Under the pieces are notes generated by a model, which saw only the letters and a program-made list of their open reading frames with translations, made no database searches and was not told where the DNA came from. The translations under genes were made by a program, and so were the position numbers. A DNA stretch of 64,000 nt from Planctomycetota bacterium (GTDB lineage Bacteria > Planctomycetota > UBA1135 > UBA2386), in contig JADJWQ010000001.1 of the NCBI GenBank assembly GCA_016716265.1, forward strand, positions 930,001 to 994,000, read 5' to 3'. This document shows positions 18,387-27,422 of the stretch, piece by piece. Numbering within the stretch: position 1 is the stretch's first letter; each line of letters starts with the position of its first letter.

Positions 18387-20161
18387 CGCCCGCCGGCGCG
18401 CCGACGCGGAAGCGCTCGGACCGAGCCGAGCTCGCCCGGCTGTGGCCGTTCGTCCGCCCGCACCGCCGGGCGTTCGGCGTTGCGCTGCTGATGCTCGCGG
18501 CCTCGTTCGCGATCGAGCTCGTCGGCCCGTGGATCGTGCGAAGCGCGGTCGACGGGCCGCTGCGCAGCGTCGGCGACGGCACTTCCGTGGCGCTGCGCGA
18601 GCTGCTCGCGTGGGTCGCGGCGCTCGCCACCGCGGTGCTCGCGAGCACCGCGCTCGGCTACGGCTACGCGCTGACCACGGCGCGCGCGGGCCAGTGCGTC
18701 GTGAACGAGCTCCGCTCGGCGCTGTTCGCTCGACTCCTGCTGCTCGAGCCGCGCTGGCACGATCGACAGCCGACCGGCCGGCTGGTGACGCGCGTGACGA
18801 CCGACGTCGAGAACCTCGACCAGCTCGTGACGACCGGCGCGCTGCAGGCGCTGTTCGACCTGAGCCGCATCGCCGGGGTCATCGGCGTGCTGCTGTTCGT
18901 CGACCTGCGGCTCGCGCTGTACGTCGCGGTCGCGGTGCCGATCGTCGCGGCGATCGCCGTGGGCTTCCGCACGCGCGCGCGCGAGGCGTACGGCACGGTG
19001 CGCACCCGCGTCGCCGAGCAGAATGCGCTGATCAACGAGCTGATCGAGGGGCTGCGCACGACGCGCGCGTTCGGCCGCGAGGATGCGCTCGACGACCGTC
19101 ACGCACAGCGCAACGCGAGCACCCGAGAGGCGTGGGACCGGACCGTCGACTGCTACGCGAACTTCTTCGCGAGCGTCGACATCGCCTTGCGATTGACCCA
19201 GGCGGGACTCCTGGCGCTCGGCGGCTTCGGTGTCGCCAGCGGTCGGGTCAGCCCCGGTGTCCTGCTGCAGGGCTGGCTGTACTTCCAGCTGCTGTCGCGG
19301 CCGATCCGCGAGCTCGGCGAACGCTACAACGTGCTCCAGGCGGCACTCGCCAGCAGCACGCGCATCGCCGACGTCCTCGACACGCCGCCGGCGCCGCCGC
19401 CGCCCGCCCGCCCGGTGCGCTCCCCGCGCGGACCGGCGCGGCTCGAGCTCGATGCGGTCGAGTTCGCCTATCTGCCGGACGTGCCGGTGATCCGCGGGGT
19501 GTCGCTGAGCGTGGCGGCGGGATCGACCTGCGCGCTGGTCGGTCCCACGGGCGCGGGCAAGACGACGCTGCTCGCGCTCGCCGCGCGGCTCCACGACCCG
19601 GGCGCGGGCGACGTGCGGCTCGACGGCGTGCCGCTGCGCGAGATCGATCCGGCCGACCTGCGCCGGCGCGTGGCGCTGGTGCCGCAGCAACCGACGATCG
19701 TCGAGGGCTCGCTGCTGGACAACGTCAGGCTGCTCGCACCCGCAGCGTCGCGGGGGGACGTCGAGGGAGCGCTCGAGCGCCTGGGAGCACTCGAGCGCCT
19801 GACCGCGCGCGCCGGCGGACTCGACGCGCCGCTGGACGCGAGCGGTCGGGCGCTGTCGCGCGGCGAGCGACAGCTGGTCGCGTTCGCGCGCGTGCTGGTC
19901 GCCGACCCCGATCTGCTGCTGCTCGACGAGGCGACCGCGAGCGTCGACAGCCGCACCGAGCTGTGGTTCCAGGCCGCGCTCGCCGCCGTGCTCGCGCAGC
20001 GCACCGCGATCGTCGTCGCCCACCGGCTGGCGACAGTCCGCCGCGCCGACCGCATCGCGGTGGTCGCCGGCGGCCGCATCGAGGAGTCCGGCAGCCACAC
20101 CGAGCTCGTCGCGCGCGACGGTCGCTACGCGCGCATGCTCGATGCGATCGCGGCGGGCTGA
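18383..20161 (+). CDS. ABC exporter, fused membrane and ATPase domains (second half-transporter)
   Basis: 592 aa. Start GTG at 18383 overlaps the stop of the previous gene (GTGA) and is preceded by GGGAGG at 18372-18377, so translation is coupled. The membrane domain covers residues 20-320. The ATPase has Walker A GPTGAGKT (about 387-394), Walker B LLLLDEATASVD with the catalytic glutamate, and VVAHRLAT. Its signature reads LSRGERQLVAFAR rather than LSGGQ, so in a heterodimer one composite site would pair the DE Walker B with the canonical LSGGQ of the partner. This asymmetry is typical of heterodimeric exporters. Substrate is not predictable from sequence. Confidence 0.92.
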   Translation: MTPAGAPTRKRSDRAELARLWPFVRPHRRAFGVALLMLAASFAIELVGPWIVRSAVDGPLRSVGDGTSVALRELLAWVAALATAVLASTALGYGYALTTARAGQCVVNELRSALFARLLLLEPRWHDRQPTGRLVTRVTTDVENLDQLVTTGALQALFDLSRIAGVIGVLLFVDLRLALYVAVAVPIVAAIAVGFRTRAREAYGTVRTRVAEQNALINELIEGLRTTRAFGREDALDDRHAQRNASTREAWDRTVDCYANFFASVDIALRLTQAGLLALGGFGVASGRVSPGVLLQGWLYFQLLSRPIRELGERYNVLQAALASSTRIADVLDTPPAPPPPARPVRSPRGPARLELDAVEFAYLPDVPVIRGVSLSVAAGSTCALVGPTGAGKTTLLALAARLHDPGAGDVRLDGVPLREIDPADLRRRVALVPQQPTIVEGSLLDNVRLLAPAASRGDVEGALERLGALERLTARAGGLDAPLDASGRALSRGERQLVAFARVLVADPDLLLLDEATASVDSRTELWFQAALAAVLAQRTAIVVAHRLATVRRADRIAVVAGGRIEESGSHTELVARDGRYARMLDAIAAG

Positions 20162-20164
20162 TCG

Positions 20165-20851
20165 TCAGGTCGCCCGCTGCGGACGCCGGCGCAGCGCACG
20201 GTTCGCGGCTGCCTCGCGCGCGATGCGCGCGCCGCTCGCGGCCCACGCGCAGATCGGGCAGCCGCGCAGGTCGTGATAGAGCGCGGGGCAGTGCTCGCGG
20301 CCGAACCAGATGATCTGCAGGTGGACGCGCGACCACGCCTCGCGCGGGAACACCCGCTTCAGGTCGCTCTCGGTGCGCTCGACGGTCGTGCCGCGCGACA
20401 GCCCCCAACGCGCCGCGCAGCGGTGGATGTGCGTGTCGACCGGGAACGCCGGCACGCCGAACGCCTGCGCCATCACGACGCTCGCCGTCTTGTGCCCGAC
20501 GCCGGGTAGTCGCTCGAGCGCGGCGAAGTCGGCGGGCACCTCACCGCCATGCTCGTCGGCCAGGATCTGCGCGAGCCGCCTCAGGTTGCGCGCCTTGCCG
20601 GGCGCGAGACCGCAGGTGCGGATCGCCGCCAGGATCTGCGCCTCGTCGAGCCGCGCCATCGCCGCCGCATCCGGCGCGAGGGCGAACAGCCCGGGCGTCA
20701 CCAGGTTGACGCGCGCGTCCGTCGTCTGCGCGGACAGCAGCACCGCGACCAGCAACGTGAACGGATCGACGTGCTCGAGAGGGATCGGCGGCGTCGGGTA
20801 GAGGCCGTCCAGGATCGCCTGGATGCGCGCTGCTTTGTCGGCTCGCTTCAC
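20165..20851 (-). CDS. nth: Endonuclease III-type DNA glycosylase/AP lyase
   Basis: 228 aa. Removes oxidised pyrimidines and cleaves abasic sites in base-excision repair. The helix-hairpin-helix LPGVGHKTASVV at 115-126 contains catalytic K121, and VDTHIHR gives catalytic D139. LLSAQTTDARVN is also diagnostic. GTG at 20851 is chosen because the sequence upstream of KRADKAARI is not conserved-looking. The C-terminal iron-sulfur motif is odd: Cys188, Cys198 and Cys201 are present with a C-X9-C-X2-C spacing and no fourth cysteine after them, unlike the C-X6-C-X2-C-X5-C of E. coli Nth. The cluster may be absent or differently ligated. Confidence 0.92.
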   Translation of the reverse strand: MKRADKAARIQAILDGLYPTPPIPLEHVDPFTLLVAVLLSAQTTDARVNLVTPGLFALAPDAAAMARLDEAQILAAIRTCGLAPGKARNLRRLAQILADEHGGEVPADFAALERLPGVGHKTASVVMAQAFGVPAFPVDTHIHRCAARWGLSRGTTVERTESDLKRVFPREAWSRVHLQIIWFGREHCPALYHDLRGCPICAWAASGARIAREAAANRALRRRPQRAT

Positions 20852-20953
20852 GGCGCGCCACAGTGGCGCGCGGCACGGTTCAGGGGAAGCCCGCAGGCCC
20901 GCGAGCCAACGCCACCACGATCGCGCAGGCCGTCGCGACGCTCGCGCGGCCAC

Positions 20954-20992
20954 AAAAAAAGGAGACCGAAGGCGCGAGCGCCTCCGGTCTCC
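20954..20992 (-). terminator. Rho-independent terminator read leftward
   Basis: On the minus strand, a hairpin with outer stem GGAGACC/GGTCTCC (7 bp), a short internal mismatch, inner stem AGGCG/CGCCT (5 bp) and a CGAG or CTCG tetraloop is followed at once by seven U residues. On the plus strand no U-run follows, so it acts leftward. It lies upstream of the endonuclease III gene and downstream of a region with no recognised leftward gene. Confidence 0.75.
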
Positions 20993-21100
20993 TGCTCGCT
21001 CTCTCTTCTCTAGCTCGTTCTCTCACCTGGCCAGGTCGCTCTCCCCAGAACTTCCTGACCGGGCCTCGTGCGACACGCCGCGTTGCACGGCGCGTCACAC
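20954..21100 (-). ncRNA. Candidate small RNA with intrinsic terminator
   Basis: No gene fits here, yet the minus strand ends in a strong terminator (GGAGACC/GGTCTCC stem at 20961-20992, then seven U at 20960-20954). Upstream on the same strand are a 13-bp hairpin (21068-21100, arms GTGTGACGCGCCG and CGGCGTGTCGCAC, 7-nt loop) and a second stem pairing 21060-21054 with 21035-21029 (GGTCAGG/CCTGGCC). A possible minus-strand -10 TATAAC lies at 21111-21106, just upstream of the first hairpin. The endonuclease III gene begins 103 bp beyond the terminator, so this is not its terminator. It may be a roughly 145-nt structured RNA. It is not SRP RNA, tmRNA or RNase P by motif. Confidence 0.35.
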
Positions 21101-21215
21101 GGGCAGTTATAGACGAAGCCACCCCGTCGGTTGCGACCGGAGTCAGATTTTTGTTGCTTCGGGACGGATCGGACGGAACCCCGGCCACCCTCTTCAACGT
21201 CTGCGAGCCCCCCCC

Positions 21216-22112
21216 ATGCGGATGGACCTTCGAGCCGCCGTGCGCGGTCTTGCCGCCCTGCTGGCGCTCTTGCTGGCTGCCGCCTGCAACTCGGACAAAG
21301 TGTCCTGGACCTTCGTCTCGGACCCCGGCGGGAGCGGTTCCTCGGGTGGATCCGGCTCGGGGAGCGGCTCCGGAGGGGGGTCGTCCGGCGGCGGGATCGT
21401 CGTGATCCGCTACCGGGCGGACGGCGGCAGCGCGGCCCTCGGCGGCGGATCGGCACGCGTCCCGACCTACGGCGGCGTTCGCGCGGACGGCGAGCCCGTC
21501 GAGGTGCTGCTGCCCACCGGCGCCGACGTCGCCCTGCTGCGCGGCCCGGCCGGCATCGAGCTGCGCTGTCCGCTGCTCGGCGAACCCGGCATCGTGGCCC
21601 TGCCCGATCGACAGGTCGTCTGCCACGGCGACGGTTCCGCCGCCGTCGAGGTCCCGCTCGGCGACGTCGCGCCGATCGACCCGAGCGCTGCCGGCCCCGG
21701 GCGATTGGTCGTCGCCGCGGCGGGCACGCTGCTGCTCGTGGAGCACCCGGGCGGCGTGACCGCGTTCGAGGCAGGTGGCAGGACGCGCAGCCCGGCCGGC
21801 TCGCGGCTCCGCTTCGACGCGGACGCAGTGCGGATCGTCGAGCCGTCCGGACGGCTGCGCACGCCGCTCCCCGCAGCGACCGCGGACCCCTCGCAGCGCC
21901 TCCGGCGCGTCGGCCCCGGCCGCATCGAGTTGCTCGGGCCGCGCGGCGACGTGCTCGCGCGGTTGCCGGAGTCGGCCCTGACGCTCCACGGCGGCGCCGG
22001 TGGACTGTTCCTGACGGCGCGGTTCCCGCAGGGCCTGCCGGGCGCGGGTCGCGAGCCGTTCGGGCTGACCGCAGTCGACGGCAACCGCTACCTGCTCCGC
22101 GTCGACTTCTGA
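21216..22112 (+). CDS. Lipoprotein of unknown function
   Basis: 298 aa. A lipoprotein signal peptide is visible: MRMDLRAAVRGLAALL followed by the lipobox LAAAC, with the lipidated cysteine near residue 26. A Gly/Ser-rich linker (about residues 40-60) precedes a globular part rich in Val, Leu, Gly and Arg with no recognised family. ATG at 21216 is used; ATG at 21222 is a possible alternative. A possible promoter on the plus strand is TTGCAC at 21083-21088 with TATAGA at 21108-21113, though the spacing (19) is long. It is followed 48 bp later by the thioredoxin-fold selenoprotein gene, probably in one transcript. Confidence 0.75.
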   Translation: MRMDLRAAVRGLAALLALLLAAACNSDKVSWTFVSDPGGSGSSGGSGSGSGSGGGSSGGGIVVIRYRADGGSAALGGGSARVPTYGGVRADGEPVEVLLPTGADVALLRGPAGIELRCPLLGEPGIVALPDRQVVCHGDGSAAVEVPLGDVAPIDPSAAGPGRLVVAAAGTLLLVEHPGGVTAFEAGGRTRSPAGSRLRFDADAVRIVEPSGRLRTPLPAATADPSQRLRRVGPGRIELLGPRGDVLARLPESALTLHGGAGGLFLTARFPQGLPGAGREPFGLTAVDGNRYLLRVDF

Positions 22113-22160
22113 GTCGCGGTCGGCTGCAGTGCGGCGCCGCCACGAACCGATGGACGGCTC

Positions 22161-22580
22161 ATGAGGTGGTTCGTCATCACCGGCGTGCTGCTCGCGGCGG
22201 GGCTCGCCGCGATCGTGATCCGCCACGAGGCCGGGAGCGATGCGACCGGCGCCCCCACCGCCGCGGTCAGCAGCGCAACGGTCGCGACGATCTCGCGCGG
22301 CGAGCGCGTCGACCTCGCGCCACACGTCCGAGACGGCACGACGGTCGTCGAGTTCACCGCCGACTGGTGACCGGGCTGCCGCACGCTCGGCCCTCAGTTG
22401 GAGCGGCTGATCACCCGGACCGGCGGCATCCGCCTTCGCCGCATCGACATCGACACCTGGGACTCGCCGGTCGCGCGGCAGTACGGCATCCGCTCGCTCC
22501 CGACCTTGTGGCTCTACGTCGACGGTGAGCGCACCGCGTCGGACCCGCGCGCGGTGCTCGCGAAGCTCGCGGCGCGCTGA
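22161..22580 (+). CDS. Thioredoxin-fold selenoprotein (in-frame TGA = Sec in UPGC)
   Basis: 139 aa if the TGA at 22368-22370 is read as selenocysteine. Residues 1-69 include a membrane anchor (MRWFVITGVLLAAGLAAIVI) and end VVEFTADW. The TGA is residue 70, followed without frame change by PGC and RTLGPQLERL, then RRIDIDTWDSPVARQYGIRS and LPTLWLYVDG, a complete thioredoxin C-terminal half with the cis-Pro in SLPT. The TGA thus falls exactly on the first cysteine of the W-C-x-x-C redox motif, giving U70-P-G-C73, and no other stop interrupts the frame to 22580. This suggests a membrane-tethered extracytoplasmic thiol-disulfide oxidoreductase. The alternative is a point mutation or sequencing error in a Cys-containing gene. 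Confidence 0.8.
22381..22407 (+). promoter_or_regulatory. Candidate bacterial SECIS hairpin
   Basis: Just after the in-frame TGA (22368-22370), GC + bulged A + CGCTC (22381-22388) can pair with GAGCG + GC (22401-22407), enclosing the loop GGCCCTCAGTTG at 22389-22400. The loop begins 19 nt after the TGA, as in E. coli-type SECIS elements, which place a bulged stem and G/U-containing loop 16-37 nt downstream for SelB. A competing stem, GGGCTG (22373-22378) with CGGCCC (22388-22393), is also possible. The pairing was found by eye. Confidence 0.45.
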
Positions 22581-22690
22581 GCCACGGCGCCCGTTGACCG
22601 CCGCGCAGAGGCCGCGGAGAATCCTTCGCCCTCCAACTCCGGGGGAGCGCTCCGAACGTTCCGCGCCCCCCGTCCGCCGCCACCCCGCCC

Positions 22691-24535
<1,845 letters not shown>

Positions 24536-24546
24536 GCCGTCGCGGA

Positions 24547-24569
24547 CCGTGCGCGGATTCAGCGCACGG
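24547..24569. terminator. Hairpin between convergent genes
   Basis: CCGTGCGC (24547-24554) and GCGCACGG (24562-24569) form a perfect 8-bp stem with a 7-nt loop. It lies between the typA stop and the end of the leftward secreted-protein gene, whose stop codon is in the loop. There is no U-run, so it may be a bidirectional, factor-assisted terminator or an mRNA-end stabiliser. Confidence 0.45.
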
Positions 24570-25065
24570 CGACCTCGACGGGCCGGGTGAAGGTCGGCAC
24601 GCCGTTGTCGAACACGAGGGCTTGGAAGGTCAGCGTCGCGCCGGACGCGACCGGCAGCAGCACGAGGCCGCGGATCGCGGTGGCGACCCCGGTCGTCGTG
24701 CAGATGCGGTTGCCGGGGGCGAGCGCCGGAACGCCGACGGCGACCAGGAAGTTCGGCGGCAGGATCAGCAGGCTGTTCTGGATGCCGGGGATCACGATGC
24801 CGGGGCAGAACGACAGCGCGGTACCGCTGCCGATCGCCACCGCTGCGGGCAGACCGGCATCGCCGAACACACGGACGTCGACGCTCGCGCCGACGAGACC
24901 GCTGGCGCGATAGGTGTTGCTCGCGCTGCTGCAGTCGAAGCCGCAGGGCACCGCGACCGAGGTCGACAGCACGCCGCCGACCGCGATGCCGACATTCTGT
25001 TGCGCGAGCGCCGCGCCGCCGCCGAGCAGCAACGCAGCAGAGAGAGAGCAGAGCACGCGGAGCAT
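24559..25065 (-). CDS. Small secreted protein of unknown function
   Basis: 168 aa. A clear signal peptide (MLRVLCSLSAALLLGGGAALA, cut before QQN) is followed by about 145 residues of beta-rich, hydrophobic sequence with four cysteines (VPCGFDCSS, SFCPG, NRICTTT), probably disulfide-bonded. No family is recognised. The ending resembles small beta-sandwich domains placed at the C-termini of large exported proteins (LTFQALVFDNG), which is only an impression. It is convergent with typA and 82 bp downstream of the next leftward gene. AGGTCTCC-type sequence before the ATG gives a plausible GGAGG site at 25069-25073 on the minus strand. Confidence 0.75.
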   Translation of the reverse strand: MLRVLCSLSAALLLGGGAALAQQNVGIAVGGVLSTSVAVPCGFDCSSASNTYRASGLVGASVDVRVFGDAGLPAAVAIGSGTALSFCPGIVIPGIQNSLLILPPNFLVAVGVPALAPGNRICTTTGVATAIRGLVLLPVASGATLTFQALVFDNGVPTFTRPVEVAVR

Positions 25066-25147
25066 GGAGACCTCCCGGGATGGGACCCACGCTACCGGTC
25101 CCGGCGCGCACCGGGGAGCCCCGGCGCCGGCGGCACCGGCGGACCGG

Positions 25148-26203
25148 TCACTCGCCGCGTCGCGTGTAGGTGCTGTCGAACGTCTTCATCGGCGGCGCGA
25201 CGCCGAACGCCGTGTGCGACACCGCGCGCACCGGGCCGTGCTCACCGACGGTCGTGACCGACGACGACACCGCCGGCTGCCCCATCATCAGGCCGCTCCA
25301 GGTCGTGACGAGCGCGTCGTCGCCCTGCCACCGTGCCTGCATCCGGCCGACCTGCCCCATGTTGTCGAAGTAGACGGCGTCGTAGCAGCGGTCGTGGGCG
25401 TTCCAGGTCCAGAACGTGTCCGCGTGGTACTCGCCCTCCTCGCCTTCGGAGAAGCCGACCACGGCGGAATGGACCGCGTGGCCACCGAGGATCGGCGTGA
25501 ACGTCTCGGTGCCGTGGATCTTCTGCTCCGGCATGCCGGGCATCATGATCATCGAGCCCTTGACGTCGAACGCGCCGGCGATGCGACGCGCCAGCGTCTC
25601 CATCTCGGGGGCGACCGGCGGGTCGATGAACGACGCATCGACGACCTGCGGCGGCGTGGCATCGGCGCGCTCGAACGCGCCGTCGACGTAGACGCGCATG
25701 TCGCCGGTCCCCTCGGCGACCTCGCTCCGGTAGGTCAGCCGGTTGCGTCCGGCGATCCGCCAGATGCCGCGCGACAGCCAGGGCGTGTCGTGTCGGAACC
25801 CGGCCGAGTTCATCTGCAGCACGCCGCGCTCCGGGAACGAGTACTCGCCGAAATGCGAGCTACCGTCATTGCCGACCGTGTAGCAGACGTAGCGCTGGTT
25901 CTCGGTGTCGTAGCCGTAGATCGTGCGGTAGGCGAGCGGCATCGGCGCACCGACCTCGATGCGGACGTTCTCCTGCACGAAGAAGCCGTCGTGGATCTGC
26001 TCGACGCTCATCGTCGCGGTCCACGGCATCGCATCCGCGCCGGCGACGGGAACGGTCGTGCCGGAGCCGGACCAGGTGCCGAACAGGGGCCGGAACTTCG
26101 CGAGCTGGGTCGGCGGCTTCGGCAGCTCCTGTCCGGCGGCGACCGCCGGAATCGTGCACACGAGGAGAGCGAGCGCCACAGGGGCGCGGAATTCGATACG
26201 CAT
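25148..26203 (-). CDS. Secreted DUF1579-like protein
   Basis: 351 aa. The signal peptide is MRIEFRAPVALALLVCTIPA, likely cleaved after AAG near residue 24. The mature part contains FRPLFGTWSGSGTT, YRTIYGYDTENQRYVCY, a second WNAHDRCYDAVYFDNMGQ and repeated short beta strands. These fit two lipocalin-like DUF1579 halves (residues 35-175 and 200-340), although the domain split is inferred. The ATG at 26203 is preceded by CGGAGG-type sequence (26208-26213). Function is unknown. It is transcribed leftward, downstream of the efflux operon but separated by 100 bp and a different kind of product, so it may be a separate unit. Confidence 0.75.
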   Translation of the reverse strand: MRIEFRAPVALALLVCTIPAVAAGQELPKPPTQLAKFRPLFGTWSGSGTTVPVAGADAMPWTATMSVEQIHDGFFVQENVRIEVGAPMPLAYRTIYGYDTENQRYVCYTVGNDGSSHFGEYSFPERGVLQMNSAGFRHDTPWLSRGIWRIAGRNRLTYRSEVAEGTGDMRVYVDGAFERADATPPQVVDASFIDPPVAPEMETLARRIAGAFDVKGSMIMMPGMPEQKIHGTETFTPILGGHAVHSAVVGFSEGEEGEYHADTFWTWNAHDRCYDAVYFDNMGQVGRMQARWQGDDALVTTWSGLMMGQPAVSSSVTTVGEHGPVRAVSHTAFGVAPPMKTFDSTYTRRGE

Positions 26204-26303
26204 GGTTCCTCCGAACGCGAGAGTGGGGGAGCGGCATGGTAGCGACCGCCTCGCAGGCCGGCCCGCGGACTTCTTCCCGACCGGATCCGGGCAGACCGAC
26301 CCG

Positions 26304-27422
26304 TCATGCGCTCCGCAGGCGGAACAGCCATCCCGCGCTGACGAGGCACACCGCACCGACCGCGAGCATCGGCACCAGGAAGCCGACGACCGTGCCGAGC
26401 TCCGCACCCTCGAGCAGCACGGCGCGCGCTCCGGCGACGGCGTAGCGCGCGGGATTGGCGACCGTCGCCGCCTGCAGCCACCGCGGCATGTTCTCGATCG
26501 GGGTCGTGAACCCCGACAGGATCACCGCCGGCATCGTGACGACGAACGACCCGAGCAGGCCCTGCTGCAGCGTCGCCGACAGCGACGACACGAACAGGCC
26601 GATCCCGAGCACCGCCAGCGCGTAGACGCCCAGCACGGCGACCAACGCCGGAACCGTGCCGGTGAACGGCACCCCGAACCACGCGACCGCACCGGCCGAC
26701 AGCAGCAGGCCGTCGACGAGTCCGAACAGGAACGGCGGCACCGACTTGCCGATCAGGATCTGCACGCCGTTCAGCGGCGCGACGAGCGTCTGGTCGAACG
26801 TGCCCTGCTCGCGCTCCCGGGCGACCGAGAGGCTCGTCAGCAGCATCACGACGACCAGCACGAGCTGAGCCGGCAGGCCGCTGACGATGAACCACCGGCT
26901 CTGCAATGCCGGGTTGTACCAGGAGCGCTCGACGACCTCGACACCGCCGCCACCACCTCCACCACGCGTGGTCGCGAGCTCCCGGTTCCAATCCGCGACG
27001 ATCGCCTGCACGTAGCCAAGCGCGATGCCGGAGACGTTCGAATTGCGCCCGTCGGCGACGACCTGCAGCTCGGCCGGACGACCGCTGTGCAGTCGTTCGG
27101 AGAAGTCGGCGGCGATGCACAGCCCGAGCCGCGCATGCATCGGGTCGATCCACGCGCGCAGCTCCGCCGGGCTGTCGAGCGTCGCGACGCACTCGAAGTT
27201 GCGCGAGCCCGCGAAGCGGGCGAGCAGGTCGCGCGACTCCGGTGAGCGGTCCTGGTCGACGACCGCGTAGGCGACGTCCTGGACGTCGAACGTCGCCGCG
27301 TAGCCGAACACGAAGAACTGGATCAGCGGCGGCCCGATCACCAGGAAGCGGCTCCGCTTGTCCTTGAGGATGGTCAGGAACTCCTTGATCGCGAGCGCCC
27401 ACACCTGCCGGAGCCAGATCAT
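26304..27422 (-). CDS. ABC-2 type permease (YbhR/YbhS-like), last gene of efflux operon
   Basis: 372 aa. ABC-2 permease layout: one N-terminal membrane segment (FLVIGPPLIQFFVFGYAA), a large periplasmic region (residues 50-200), then five or six membrane segments and the signature AREREQGTFDQTLVAPLNG. It would form the channel together with the neighbouring permease, powered by the double ATPase. The start ATG (27420-27422) overlaps the previous stop by 4 bp. A run of seven glycines (TTRGGGGGGGVEVVER) lies in the periplasmic region and may be variable. Gene order matches E. coli ybhGFSR, implicated in cation and antibiotic efflux. The actual substrate here is unknown. Confidence 0.9.
   Translation of the reverse strand: MIWLRQVWALAIKEFLTILKDKRSRFLVIGPPLIQFFVFGYAATFDVQDVAYAVVDQDRSPESRDLLARFAGSRNFECVATLDSPAELRAWIDPMHARLGLCIAADFSERLHSGRPAELQVVADGRNSNVSGIALGYVQAIVADWNRELATTRGGGGGGGVEVVERSWYNPALQSRWFIVSGLPAQLVLVVVMLLTSLSVAREREQGTFDQTLVAPLNGVQILIGKSVPPFLFGLVDGLLLSAGAVAWFGVPFTGTVPALVAVLGVYALAVLGIGLFVSSLSATLQQGLLGSFVVTMPAVILSGFTTPIENMPRWLQAATVANPARYAVAGARAVLLEGAELGTVVGFLVPMLAVGAVCLVSAGWLFRLRSA

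Noticed and set aside
20954..21100. Signal recognition particle RNA in the nth-lipoprotein gap
   Set aside because: GGTCAGG is present, but the required downstream GGAAGG-AGCAGC block of the SRP apical loop is missing.
22161..22370. Truncated 69-aa protein ending at TGA 22368-22370
   Set aside because: The frame continues at once with the rest of a thioredoxin fold, and the stop replaces a catalytic Cys. Selenocysteine insertion explains more than a truncation.
26935..26965. Poly-glycine tract in the permease as evidence of frameshift
   Set aside because: The GGC/GGT/GGA codons vary, and the frame stays open on both sides with normal ABC-2 motifs. It is a low-complexity loop.
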